Below the pieces are notes generated by a model. It had not been told where the DNA came from and made no database searches. It saw only the letters and a list, made by a program, of their open reading frames with translations. This document shows, one piece after another, positions 23,461-35,200 of a DNA stretch of 64,000 bases. How positions within the stretch are numbered: the stretch's first letter is position 1; every line of letters begins with the position of its first letter. The stretch spans positions 186,001-250,000 of the forward strand of contig NADL03000109.1 in assembly GCA_002205965.3 (NCBI GenBank). Reading direction: 5' to 3'. The DNA comes from Kappaphycus alvarezii (Eukaryota; Rhodophyta; Florideophyceae; Gigartinales; Solieriaceae). A program made the translations under genes and the position numbers.

Positions 23461-24242
23461 CCCGCGAGTTTGGAACGTGCGTAAATGGGTTAATCCCTGA
23501 CATTCCATCCTGCTTCCAATCCAACGAGTCCCCTTTTTCCTTTCTACCCTCTTCTTTCCTCCTTTTCACCCACTCCCCTGTTACCCTCACTGTACCCTCC
23601 CCTTTAACGGGGGCATTCACAAGTTCCTTATGGGATAGTTCCGGTCTATCCGCTAACGGTACTTCTCATCCGCTTTATCGCGATCCTTTACCTCCCTTGA
23701 AGGGGCTTCTACAAGTACCGGGTCTCCCTTTTCATACCCTCCGCTCTACCCGCAGTTCTGCGAGAACTTCCCCCGTATTATCCGTGCTCATTATCGCACT
23801 GTACACCGCCTTCATTAGTGGGGGGATATACCCAAATCTTTGGGAATCATCCCGATCCGTCTGTTACTGTATCCAGGGTGCTCCGAGTTGCCCCTATTTG
23901 GAGAATTCCCAACTTATTCTCAGGGATCTAAGAATGGTTCTCCGTTACGCTCCCCGAGTTTCGGTACCCCCAAAGCTGACCTCTCCGTGCTATAGCACAG
24001 CCTGAACCACGTTGAACGAAATGACTGGGCTCCGCCGCCTACCAGCTATGCTATAGCTGACATAAGTTGTTCGGTACTGTACCGGGTTCTCCTGAGCCGG
24101 TTTCTAGAAACGACCATCGTGGACTATCCAGGATCCCTCTCTACACCTAGCCGGAACTACCTGAATCTAATGTCAAGAGCGGCTACGGATACGCTATCGC
24201 TTCTTCATCCGAACTAATGTATCCAAAAACCACTATGGGGGA
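23461..24242. other. No gene recognised; possible G2 3' flank or LTR
   Basis: Pyrimidine-rich sequence follows the G2 chromodomain. I found no second copy in the window, so an LTR cannot be shown. Confidence 0.35.
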
Positions 24243-25433
24243 TCATTTTTTTACTTTAGAAAACCCTTGCGTAATCACGGAATCAGTTACAGTCCCCCCA
24301 CCCCTAACAACAGAGGAAACGTTAGTGTAACCCTCGCGTGAACCGCGGACCCAACGCAGTCTCGAACGCACACGGGCAATCCGCCCAACGGGTACGCCAG
24401 ATCCAGCCTGTCGATCAGGGACAACATCCGAGGGGAGAGCCACCACATGCGTTAACTGTCGTAGAGCTCCCAGAACCAAGTCGCGGCGGTTTTCGCCACA
24501 AATTCCATGGAAAACACGGGCCATAACCCGGTGTCGGGGTATGTTATGAACTCAGTCGCCGCGTAACTCAAGACCGGTGGGACCTTCACATGAAGCCTTC
24601 GAGCTTTTGAAGCTGCGCTCACTGCGGGAAGACTCCGGCGTACATGCGGGAACGCTTGTTGTTCTTGATCAACTCAATCTCAGGGTTCCCGCACGGCACG
24701 AAGTAAGCGAAGCGTGAACGCGTACGCCACTCCCAGCGGATGAGGTCCCAGAAAGAACTGTCACGCTTACACAGGTAGCGGAACTCCGTGCGTAACTGAA
24801 CTCCCATTAAGAGGGCACGCTGGCTCACAGCCGGATCGCGAGAACGCTAAACGCGATCCGTTCAAGGTCAGACAGACGGTGACCGTACTCCTCTTCCCCG
24901 GTAGTCCGGCACAGACCCAAGTCCAAGCCTAACGATGCAAGAACCCTGACACGGCCGATCATTGTATTGAAACGAGAGTAAGAGTGCGCGACCAACCGCT
25001 TCTTTTCATCCAAAAGGCGCTCGCCGCGGTTCACCTGCAGGTAATCATCCAGAACAGCCGAGTACTTGTCCCATTGCAAACTGTATACGACCATAGACTG
25101 GAGATCCCCGGGAAAGATCCCATCTACACAGTATTACTCGAGATCCTCGTTGGTAAGATAAGCGACGTGATCGAACCAAGGTGCGTGAGCGACTAGCTCG
25201 CGGTGGTCGCACAGGTTCTTCCTGACGTACTCCTTAGGTGAGGGAAAGACCCGCGCTTGCGCTGGATCAGCCACGATAATGTTGCCGAACTGAGTACCGC
25301 CCCCATCTACGACCACACCCGCGTCTGACGGAGCTCGACTTGTTGCGGCCCTCGCGGAAGGTGTGTATGGATTTGCGTTGGGGCTCTCGCTCATAACGAT
25401 ACCGTTCAGCGAATATCGCGGAGAAAAGAGCAA
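24243..25433 (-). mobile_element. Gag-like fossil G4
   Basis: Three consecutive minus-strand frames (25134-25433, 24825-25094, 24619-24828) look like one gag-type polypeptide. The N-terminus is Ala/Ser/Pro-rich. It is followed by helical Arg-rich segments (LLDEKKRLVAHSYSRFNTM, LRTEFRYLCKRDSSFWDLI) and a region with REWRT-like basic patches. No polymerase follows on this strand. A TATA box lies upstream at 25574. The family is probably LTR retrotransposon, by context and style only. Broken, with several breaks. Confidence 0.4.
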
Positions 25434-25573
25434 GGAAAAGAAGAAAGCCGAAAGAAAGAACGAGACACAGGGTAAAATCCAGAACAGAAGGGTGGAGTAC
25501 CGCGTTAATGCGTGACGCGGATATGGTGTGGGTGTCAGATGACGGAGTGCCGTAGCTACGACGACAGAAGCTT

Positions 25574-25583
25574 TTTATAGCGG
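25574..25583 (-). promoter_or_regulatory. TATA box upstream of G4
   Basis: The minus strand reads CTATAAAAAG about 140 bp before the first gag-like start codon. This spacing suits an LTR promoter and leader. Confidence 0.4.
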
Positions 25584-25599
25584 TACGATCACAGTTAAC

Positions 25600-26929
25600 C
25601 CTGTCGGCCCGAAAGTCTCGGCACTGTACAAGTTGTCCTCGACCAGTCCGAACACGAAAACGCTGGTGCGAGTACGAACTCTTTTTAAGGAGCGATTAAT
25701 TCTCGGATCACCCAATCATCAGGTTCCGCCCCATAGCCCAGTATTCGCGCAGTTGTCGAGGACCCCACTCTGTACACATGTTCATGGTCCCGGACGTCTA
25801 CCAGCCCGCGTGCAAAACACAACACATTCAAAACCAGTTTAGCTAGGATCTTACACCGCCTCCAGGCTAACTAAGAGCGTTATCACATACGGCTTCGATC
25901 TTGGAAGCCCCCTCGGGTAAACCTTACGGACATTTTACAAGGCCTACTACCAGTTTATCTGAGTACCTCTCGCGACAACTCGGATGATGACTCACAGAAA
26001 GCGGCTACGCGGTTCAACCAAGCCACCCCGGGGGATTCCTTATCGTTTTCACTGCAACCAGATTTTCTGGGCACGTCCTACTGCTGTATTGCGGACTGCT
26101 CCCACACCGGGATTACGACTATCGTACGCACTCGTGTCTTCACGGATCAGACTCGTTCCTCGGCAATCCGATACGCCTTGCCCTTAACGGAGGGGACGTG
26201 TAGTGCCGGGGTCACCTACTACCTGCTAGTCAGGGATCTACATCGAAAGTCACTTTAATTTTGCTATCTCCAGGTACTTGTTAACCTACAGTCTAATCTG
26301 AGTTCTATTCCTATCCTATTCCCTATTTGTACCCCTTTTACATGTTCCTGTAAGCTGTGGTGTCCGCCTCTGTAAGGATTTATCCTGGTCCAACCGGCCC
26401 ATCAGAGAAGACTCACACGTGTATGATCGGGTCCCAGGCTGACACTGGCCACATGGCCAAATGACCTAATCTGTAGTTTTCCCTTAATTTCTGTTAAAAT
26501 CCTTTACTTTTCCGAAACTAGGGCTTATTTGTGGGGCGGGTGACGTAATGCTTAAGTCTCCGGAACCCCTTTGACACAGTAAAGGGAGGAAACAGGGGAC
26601 GAGAGTCTGGACCCCGACCTTCGGTTTCGCAACACCGGGTGCGGGCTTGATACTCAATCCCCTTTATCGCTCCAAATCACGCAGCCGTCTCTCAGTGCAA
26701 GTCACGGTACTCCGTTATCGAGCCCCTTTTGTGGCTCTCACGGTTCGTACCCGCTTCCGATTTTCCCGTTTTACACTCGCGGGACTACCCTGAATCGCAC
26801 ACGCTCTAACACCCTTTCGCTATCTAGCAGCTCTTTGGCCCTCACAAAGAAGTAAACTTCACGGAACTCTCTATCCCGGCTGGCAGCAGCCACTCTATTC
26901 TTTGTGTAACCCGCACCATCGCGCGTTTC
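25600..26929. other. No gene recognised
   Basis: 1.3 kb with short frames only. It may contain the U3 part of the G4 LTR and the 5' part of G5, but I found no internal repeat to prove either. Confidence 0.4.
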
Positions 26930-28520
26930 GTGGCACTACACCGAAATAGAGGCAATATCGCAACTAGTAGAAGGGTCTCCGGCGTAACGTCGAGGGGGGA
27001 ACAAGATATTTATCAACCAAGCCACCGTAAAATACGAGAGGAGCAGATCGCGGAGCTCGGAAATCTGAATGCATACGCACAAACCAGCGATAAGCTTGTC
27101 ATGGATGAAGACGGTATCTTTCGATACTCAGGCAGAGACGAGCTTCCTGTATTTACATTGGTAGAGACTGTTCTGAAATAGGTCCATGGGTCAAAAGTCC
27201 ATGGTCACTACGGCCTGCAAAGAACTATAGGGAAGTCACTTCCTTTTTTGCCACTGGAATGGTATGATCAAAGATGTGATCTCGTTTGTGAAGCACTGCC
27301 TACAGTGCAACGTGGCCAGGGAGCGCCAGCCGTCAAGGCAGGCCCCCTTCGAATTGGTTAACTCTACGCGGAGATTCCAACAGTTTGGTTTTCGACATCC
27401 AGTCCATTACACCAAGAACATCGAGTTGGAACATAAAATTATTGGCTGTAGTCGATGTCTCCACTAGGTTTGTTTGAGCAGTTATCCCAGATGAACGGGC
27501 TGAGACGATAGCACAGGTTCTCATCCATGAATGGATCTCGATATTTGGCCCTATGGGAACTCTTTTGTCGGACGGAGGACTAAATCTTATCGGATCGGTA
27601 TTTAGAAATCTCACCGGAGTCCTGGGTATCGGCATAATGCAGTCGTATCCTTTTCATCCGCAGGCGAATGGAACTGTAGAAAGATGAAACCGTACTCTGG
27701 TCAGGGACCTGGCTTGTTTTATGGTCACCGGAACGGAGGACTGGGATGATCACGTTACCATGGCTTGCTTCAGATATAACACTGGTCTGTGTACGGCCAC
27801 GAGTAAGACCCCGTACAAGGCTATGTTTGGAACAAGAGCCTTTTAAGCATGCGGAGAGGTTGACGCGGCTTGTCTTGACAGAGAGCCAGAAAGTCTTTCT
27901 CGACGAAGGGAACTCCTCCAACGGCAACTATACGCGCGAGGAAGAAAAGCAAGATCCAAAGCCAGGAAGGAGTACGACAAGAGAGTTAATTCGATCGAGT
28001 TCGCGGAAGGGAACCGTGTCCTGCTGTAGTCGCTCGAATTAAGAAAGTCAGAGAAAGAAAAAGTAGTGAAGCCTTAGATAGGACCGTATAAGGTGAAGCA
28101 AAAGCTGGGCAGGGTCGGTACCTAATCGAATCTGAAATAGGCGGAAAGATAGCCCAATCGCATTCCGACAGGCTCCGGAGGATTGGAAGCGGTGTGGTGG
28201 AGACGGGAGACCCAACAGATGGCGTTTTCCCCTATTCCTTGAGGATCTTTAAGAAAATATGGGATAAGGATATGAACAACATAAGGACTGGAAATTTGGA
28301 ACAGCTCTTTAAGGTGCAGCTCTCCGGCAGAAGATCGCCAAGATGGACTCCAGAGAGCGAGCTACCGGAGGTAATGGTTCGGTTGTACAATGAGAGAAGG
28401 AATAAGGGTTCAGGTCAGCCCGACACTCAAGAACAAACGGACTCATACTGGGAAGACCCTATGGAAACTGCGAATACTTCAAAGGAGTTAGACTCCTGGC
28501 CCCTACAGACCCTGTAGGAG
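26930..28520 (+). mobile_element. Ty3/gypsy fossil G5, integrase and chromodomain-like tail
   Basis: Plus-strand frames hold an integrase. The end of RNase H or the linker is at 26930-27180. The finger region is at 27264-27340 (FVKHCLQCNVARER). Core remnants across 27440-27780 include LLSDGG and HPQANGTVER. The C-terminal domain is at 27840-28130. The last frame (28194-28517) has FKVQLSGRRSPRWTPESELP, which fits the W-x-PxxxLP pattern of a chromodomain tail. Upstream reverse transcriptase was not found. Broken, with about ten breaks. Confidence 0.6.
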
Positions 28521-30121
28521 GGAAACGATTCCATCGCTAACCTCGTCATGCGCGAATTATGACAGGCCAGGGACTATCATATATTTGCATGGATCTCTAG
28601 GTGTAGGATACCCGACCCACAACATGAACCCCTACGTAGGACGTGATTTTAGCCGCCTGCCTCATCCCTGCACGCACGGGATGGATGCATATAATCCTTA
28701 CGAGACGTCCCAAGGAGGCTACTAATGGCAAGCCGTTTTCACCTTTTAAAGCCAAGCCAGTCTCTTGCAGGAAGGTGCGCGACAAGTTTCAGGAAACACA
28801 GGGACTGTACACCGCGAAACCCTGTCTGCCAGAAGTTCTCGCTGAAACTTACCGTCATCGGCCCCGCAGGACCGGTAGAGGCAGCACGGCAGTACATCTG
28901 ACATTAGTTCAAATCGCCAGGCTCGCGTGCGCGATAAAATCGCATCAACCGCTCATCGTCCAAGCTGTGCTGAAGCTGATGGTGCGGAGCACCGACGCGA
29001 GGTAAGGGGTTGCGAATGCAGGACGCCTGGTGTATGCCTACAATAAGCCACGGTTACCGGGCCTCAACGATTACTGTATCCGGGCCTCAATGGTTACTTT
29101 ACCCGAGACTTAATCTGTGCGGTAGGTTGTGCAACTTCAAGAAGAGCCCACTGTAAGGCATTTCTCTCTCGATACACGAAATTCCGCCCTGCAGTCGAGT
29201 GATGGGTTTGCGAGACGCAGGGTGGACTGGGAAGTTGCGAGTTAGTGAAGGAGTCAAAAACGTGAGCGAATCGTGTGGTTCGTGCGAGTCAGGGGAATGG
29301 AGAAGCCCGGAATTTTCGTTGCAAAGGATGCTCTTCAGGCACAGCCCGATGCTCGAGGCACAGCGGAAGTAGAAAGCAAACTCAGCATCCCCAGTACATC
29401 GGCAGCGGCAACACCTGCAGTTAGGTGGGGAGGGTTCGCTGATGCCGGGCCAGGCTCGACATCAACGCGACAGGCCTCTTGCATACAGTGCAAATATGTT
29501 TCGTTGGGGTTTGCTCAGGCGTTCTCTGTGCCCAGTGAGGTGTTATCGTGTTCCAATGCGTCTCCATAGTGGTACTCGTGACCGCGCTGTTCGAGAGCAC
29601 TGGGCCAATGTGCATCTTCAGGTGCGGCAGTTGCCCGAAATCGACTGCAATATGTGTATGTCCATTTTTTCTCGCCGCGACAAGTTATGACCATGTGTGG
29701 TCTGCACGAAGCCACCGGATTGAAGGTCGCTAGATGATCCCGACAATAGTACCCTCGTCGTGCGTTGTGCGTTGACGATAATTGTACCTTCAGAATTTAC
29801 CGCCGCGGGAACACACTTTCCCAATCGGGAAGTATAATCCGTGATACGATATCTACGCTCCGGTACAAATTTACTGGGTACCAACATATATACTACAGTA
29901 AATTAACCCCCAAATTGACGAGTATAATCCGTGCAGCGGCACGAAAGAAGGTGAGGATTCCCCTCCAGGCGTCCCGGGCGACGCGCTCGCGATAATAAGT
30001 AACGGTGTGGATGGCGGTTGGGATGTATGTGCTGACGTTGGAGAGGCTAATAGCCACAGCGAGAAAGAGGGTTATGCAGGGAGAACTGTCCATCACGAGT
30101 AGCAGCAGTAATTGGCTTCGC
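28521..30121. other. No gene established; possible zinc-finger scraps
   Basis: A minus-strand frame near 29440-29490 reads ICTVCKRPVALMSSLARHQR and a plus-strand frame near 29650 reads CNMCMSIFSRRDKL. Each resembles one C2H2 finger, as found at the N-terminus of LINEs with restriction-like nucleases. They lie on opposite strands and neither has a second finger, so no call is made. The motif GTATAATCCGTG occurs twice (29833 and 29921). Confidence 0.3.
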
Positions 30122-30189
30122 CTTCAGATGGGTAGATCAGATATATCTTCCAAGAGTAAAACACCCAAACCTTCCCCCTTCAGATGGGT
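30122..30189 (+). mobile_element. Rep-2 mini-insertion between 13-bp direct repeats
   Basis: CCTTCAGATGGGT at 30121-30133 recurs at 30177-30189. The 43-44 bp between is the Rep-2 core (AGAGTAAAACACCCAAACC end). An exact short direct repeat around a repeat-family fragment is the mark of a retroposed insertion. Confidence 0.6.
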
Positions 30190-30228
30190 GAAATCTGTTA
30201 AAATGAAAATTCTAGGTATTATCTGGCC

Positions 30229-30291
30229 TGCTGCGCTGGCTGAGCTGGCATGCTGCGCTGGCATGCTGCGCTGGCATGCTGCGCTGGCTGC
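30229..30291 (+). repeat. 13-bp tandem repeat
   Basis: The unit TGCTGCGCTGGCA is repeated about four times with one imperfect unit. Confidence 0.85.
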
Positions 30292-30499
30292 ACTGTCACT
30301 GTACTTACAATTTTATTTTCAATTATTTTTAGAGGGATGCTTTGCATTGTACTGTGGCGGTGCAGATATGGCACATGGGTACTGTATAGGTGCTAAAAAT
30401 CGGGAGGGTTGAAAACTATATATAAGGGGCCATTTGCATGAAATGGTAGGAGAACTTGTGAGCCACCATACCCGAACGGGGCGCTCAACAAATTAAGTT

Positions 30500-30900
30500 G
30501 CGTACAAAGCATAAAGCAAGTTGGCAGACAACTTCAAGCCCAGTCCCAAATAGTGAGGAAGTTGAGAATCAACTTCAGACAAGAAGCATTAATTTTACGC
30601 TAATAACTGAGCATAGGTGGTAGATCCTGCGCCTTCCGTACTTGCTTGTAGCCCTCTCAACTCTCTTCCACAAATATTCCTTTTTGTTCGTTCCATTATA
30701 CCACGGTAGCACTTTTGTCGCTTGCAACACCTCCTTCTTGGGGTAATTGGTTCTGAGGATCTCTTCCCCCGCCGATCTATCCCTATATAAATCAGGGAGG
30801 CACAGGGCAGTAAACGTGGTACATCCTCGATACGTTTCATGCAACTGATTCGAAAGGATTTCTGGTGGTTGACTCCCTTCTTTGCTTGTGTTTCGTCCCA
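30500..30900 (+). repeat. LTR-like copy of the G1 gypsy family, plus orientation
   Basis: Its reverse complement matches 56290-56600 and 63640-63960. Shared blocks include TATACCACGGTAGCACTTTTG and CTTGCTTGTAGCCCTC on this strand. Nearby are paired AAGTTG/CAACTTC segments that can fold into hairpins. A CCCTATATAAATC stretch lies near 30783. A short frame follows at 30945-31127 (MSETTEPVTSLVSEPEGEHS), placed where gag would start, but it shows no recognised gag motif. Solo LTR or 5' remnant, fossil. Confidence 0.6.
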
Positions 30901-31129
30901 AACGGGAAAAGTCAAACCATCAACAGAGTTTTTCCCTGACCATAATGTCGGAAACGACGGAACCGGTCACGTCCCTTGTATCAGAACCTGAGGGTGAGCA
31001 TTCCTTCGGACGGCGCCCCATAGGACTAGTGAGCCAATGGCTGCGGTACTTTAGCCGTTATGTCCAATGCGGCCTGCTTGATGGCTGGCCTTATCAATTG
31101 GAGCGCGCTTTTTTAGCAGCGAAATAGTC

Positions 31130-31604
31130 TATAAAGAGGATACTGGCAGTGTTGCGCCCAGTGGGGAAGGTGGAGGAGGAGGTTGAGGCAATGGGTAATA
31201 CGGAGTAGGAGAAAGTTGGAGCGCGGGACAAGAAACTACGAAAGGTGGTGATAATAGCGTTTAATGGAGTTCGTAGGGCCGTGGGAGAAACGCAAGGGTT
31301 GGAAGGAGAGTTGGTCGTTCGCTGGGACCGGACCTTGGAAGAGCTGCGTTCGCGGAGGACAAAGAAGTGGGCTTGGTAGAGAAGTGCACCGCCGGCAGCG
31401 AGGATGGCTGGCAAGCAAGGTTGGGGTCGGTGGGTTGCAGTTACGAAGGAAGGTCGGGCACACAGGTGCGAAGGGGAATGGAAAACCGAGCGGTATGGAG
31501 GATGAGGAGGCACGGCTAAATTTTGATGTGGTTCGTTTTTTTGTATTGTTGTTTTATTTGTTTGAATTTTTTTTACGCGAGATATGCACAAGGTATGAAT
31601 GTTA
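31130..31604. other. No gene recognised; purine-rich then T-rich stretch
   Basis: G/A-rich sequence to about 31520, then T-rich to 31580. Open frames exist on both strands because of the skewed composition and show no motif. Confidence 0.4.
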
Positions 31605-32016
31605 GGACTCAATTGCATAGTACGTGGCACGTACAAGTATATTGTCAGGAAAGTGCATTAACACAGACAGTAGTATTCTGCCAGCAACGTAGTTGTTTGC
31701 ATTTAGAGCCCCGCAAAGTTCTATGTAAAGTGCCCTTGACCTGGTCCCCAAGGCCAGATAGGCACCATTAATTGCGCTGCTATCAGTCCTGGTCCATGCT
31801 TTACAACTTCATAGTCAAGTTGTAACAGTACTTTACTCAGGCACACCTCTGTCGGCTAATAACCACCTCTGCCCCTAAATTAATAAAGCACCAAAGCATC
31901 CTCCCTGTACTACGCCTAGCTTGTGCGCAAGATTGATATATTTAGAGATCGAGGGAATCAACAGACTGCCTCACTTCTACGCCGTTCCATTCAATTTTAT
32001 AAAAAGATCCCCAATA
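31605..32016 (+). repeat. Rep-1 copy III, left part
   Basis: 31610-31850 matches 16990-17240, and 31840-32005 matches 2375-2545. The repeat is cut at 32016 by the G3 LTR and resumes at 39305. Confidence 0.65.
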
Positions 32017-32268
32017 TGAAGTTTCTGGATTCCTCTCGAAAAACGAAAGATCCATGGGTGTTTACTTCAACGTCGCCGTCCTCAAAATGGGGGAAACGAA
32101 ACCGGTAAAGTAATTCAATTACTAATTACGCTAATTACTAATTAAAGTAGTAATGTACAGAAGCATCGTGTACTGCACCACAGCAATGAATGTGGGAGGT
32201 ACTACTGTATCCCAGCAATGAATTACGGATGCGCATGTGCGCCGTAGAGATCAAACGTGCCGGTTATA
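32017..32268 (-). repeat. G3 3' LTR
   Basis: 252 bp matches 37147-37402, including the shared block GAATGTGGGAGGTACTACTG and GGATGCGCATGTGCGCCGTA. Confidence 0.85.
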
Positions 32269-35200
32269 CTGCCCCCTTTTCAAAGAGCAAGGATGTTCCG
32301 AGCTTTGTAAGCAAGATCTCGGGGAGTATTCTTGCGATTGAGCAGGCGCTCAAGCATGCGCGGGACATCCTCATACACCCTCTGGATTGGTTCCAGGCTG
32401 TCTTCCGATTTCGGTAAATACTTCCAGCGGATAACAACGTAGAGTCCTTAATAGTGTGCTTCTATATGTATCAGTCGGGAAACAACCATTCCAGTTTCAG
32501 AGGAGAGCACATGACTCATCAGAGCTTCCGCATTTAAAGTCGGATCATGGTAGAACTTCAGACTACTACCATGAATGCTGTCCGATTTTCCGGTTCGTAG
32601 GTCTTTAACCTCGTAGACGTAGTCACTAATAGCCTTGACTACGCGTCTCGGGCCGCGCCAGCGAAGAGCAAGTTTCTCCCCTGCAAAGAAGTCGTCCCTG
32701 GCGACAAGAACAAAGTCTCCTTCCGTAAAGTTTGGTAATGTTCCGACCTGAGCGGACTTGCGAGACCTTTCGCTGTTCTCGCATACAGTATCTCGAATGA
32801 TCGGATGAAGTTCCGTGACGCGGTCCTTCAGTGTAGAAACGTTAAGTAAACGTTTCAGCTTTGCCTCATCTACAGTGACGGGCTCCACAACTGAACTTCG
32901 GAAAAAAGTAGCAATGCGTGCAGTAGGTTCGCGACCATGAATCAGGTTATCGGTGAAATATTTCTGCGAGACGGTGGAGGAACGTTGGTCAGTGCGCGCT
33001 GCACGAGCGGCAAAATGTTCGGCCACTCGGTAAACTTCAGTTGCAACTCCGACATGACAGAACGGATGACTCGAAGCAATTCCTTGCCGAGTCTTTCGAA
33101 AGCACCGTTACTCCACCGGCTGTACGGCAGCATGAAACGGAATGTTACCTTGAGGCTTTTCGTGATAAGCCTTACCACCTCATTTCGGAAATGTGTCGGG
33201 CCATTCGCCATGAGTCCATTTGGGACTCCAAACGAGGCACACCAGTCAATGATGGCTACCGGCGCGTTCTCAGCCGATGTATAGAAAAAGGAAAAAACCG
33301 TTTGCAGTCGGAATGGCCGTCTCTCAACATGAGGACGTACTTCACACCATCTGAACTCGGACCAAGCTCGATATAATCGAATTGAAGAAGGTCATTTGGA
33401 CCTGTATCGTGAACAGCCAGACCGAACGGACGCGGGATCTTCCCCCTAATTGTCGATAGACAATGTATACAAGCGCGGACGAAGGACCGGATATAGTATG
33501 TCATCGTAGACCAAAGGTAGTGCTTGCGTAGCACTTTTTCGGTTGACTCCCGACCTCGATGACCGGTAGGACCGGTGTGCGCAATGATGCACAGGCGCAA
33601 TTGTAAATCAGAACAACTATGGGTAATCTAAACAGCCCCGTTTGGGTTGCGCCACAAGCCATCTTCCATGCCAACTGTGGCGGGCGTTCCGACTCGGCGG
33701 TTGATTGCGCATTCAAAGCTCGGTAGCGGAAGGCCATGCAAAATCTTCTGCAGAAGAAGATGGAAGTTTCTGGAATCTGGATGAGCCTCCGTAAAGGCGG
33801 GGGTGCAGACCGTCGTCCGAGAAGGTCGGCCCACACGTTATCACTTCCCTTAATATGGAATCACGTGTAATTGCAAAGGCTTAGCCCTACCGCACATCAA
33901 ACTACCTTACGTAGCATAGTCTGGGACAAATCCGGTACGACGGAAAGTGGATAAAACAGAAAGATAAGGTTGTTATGATCAGTGTACAGATCAAAACCTT
34001 CCGGAGTAGCGGCAATCCAATGCATCCAATCCACAGTATCCAGTATGGCAAAGGCTTCCTTCTCGAGGGTAGACCAGCCGAATTGTGTCGGATTAAATCC
34101 TCCAGATAGGAAAGAAAGGGGATCGTGACGTTGTTTCTTGTGCGGTAGTTTTAGGTCCTCAGCGGGGACCTGCGTTGCAAAATCCGACCAAACGGAATCC
34201 GAAGCGTCGGTTTACATGCAAAGGCGCTTTGTCACGTCGCGATGTGACAAAGTGACCTGGTTTGCCAAGGCATTCTTGCAAGCCTCGAACGCGGCCAAAT
34301 TTTCGTCGCCCCAACCGAGGGCGGAATGCTTGAACCGGGAAACGGAGACATTTTTCCGCTTGCCGGCTCGGCAATAGACCGTCTCCATAAACTCGTGGAG
34401 AGGTGCGATTAGATCCGTAAACTTCGGAACACCATTCTGAATCCACGTTAGGGCACAGATGAACTACTGAAGGTGAGCACCGGTTTTCGGATGTTCCATC
34501 TTGAGTAATCTGTATACGATCGTAGCGAATTCCGTCTTCGGATTTGAAAAGACCGCACCATCCGATTTCTTTTGGAAAAAAGATGCACTTTGCCGGGTGC
34601 GACGTGATGTTGTAAGCCGCGCAAAGTCGGAGCATCTCACGTACAGTACCGATAATACTGGACACGGTCTTGTCATGAAGAAGGACGTCATCCAGCCATG
34701 CAAGTAACTTATTCCGAAGATTCGGTGGAATGACCTCTGCAAGTGCAGACTGCAGATGCGCCACGGCATTCGTTGTACCGTACAGCACTCGACTCGGCGA
34801 AAAAATACCCTCCGGGATAATGAAGGATTGAAAAGTCCGGGAAGTCGGGTCCAGTTCGAGCTGCCAGTAGCCATGGGACAGGTCGAATTTCGCGAAATAC
34901 CTAGAGTCGGAAGGTTTCCCAAGTTCGTGCTCAATGTTGGGCATGGGAAACTGGTGTTTCGCAGTAAACTTATGACCGGGCGTAGGTAACTGTGGATAGG
35001 AATTTCGCAGGACCGGGTTTTGGAAGCAACATGGGCGCGCATTTCCAGGGGATGTTGGATTCGGGTACGTCATGCCGTGACGCACCAGTTTATTCGTCAT
35101 ATCGGCACGGAAATCTTTCTGTTCTTGAGAGAAGTTCCGAAGTCGGACCTTGATAGGCTTGGCATCACGGGACAGCTCGATCCGAAGAGGTCGGAGCTTA

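Noticed and set aside
29421-29760. C2H2-like finger patterns on both strands
   Set aside because: Single fingers on opposite strands, with no second finger and no adjoining LINE polymerase.
31094-31636. 180-residue minus-strand frame opposite a purine-rich stretch
   Set aside because: Composition-driven. It is rich in Pro, Ser and Thr, has no motif, and overlaps the start of Rep-1 copy III.
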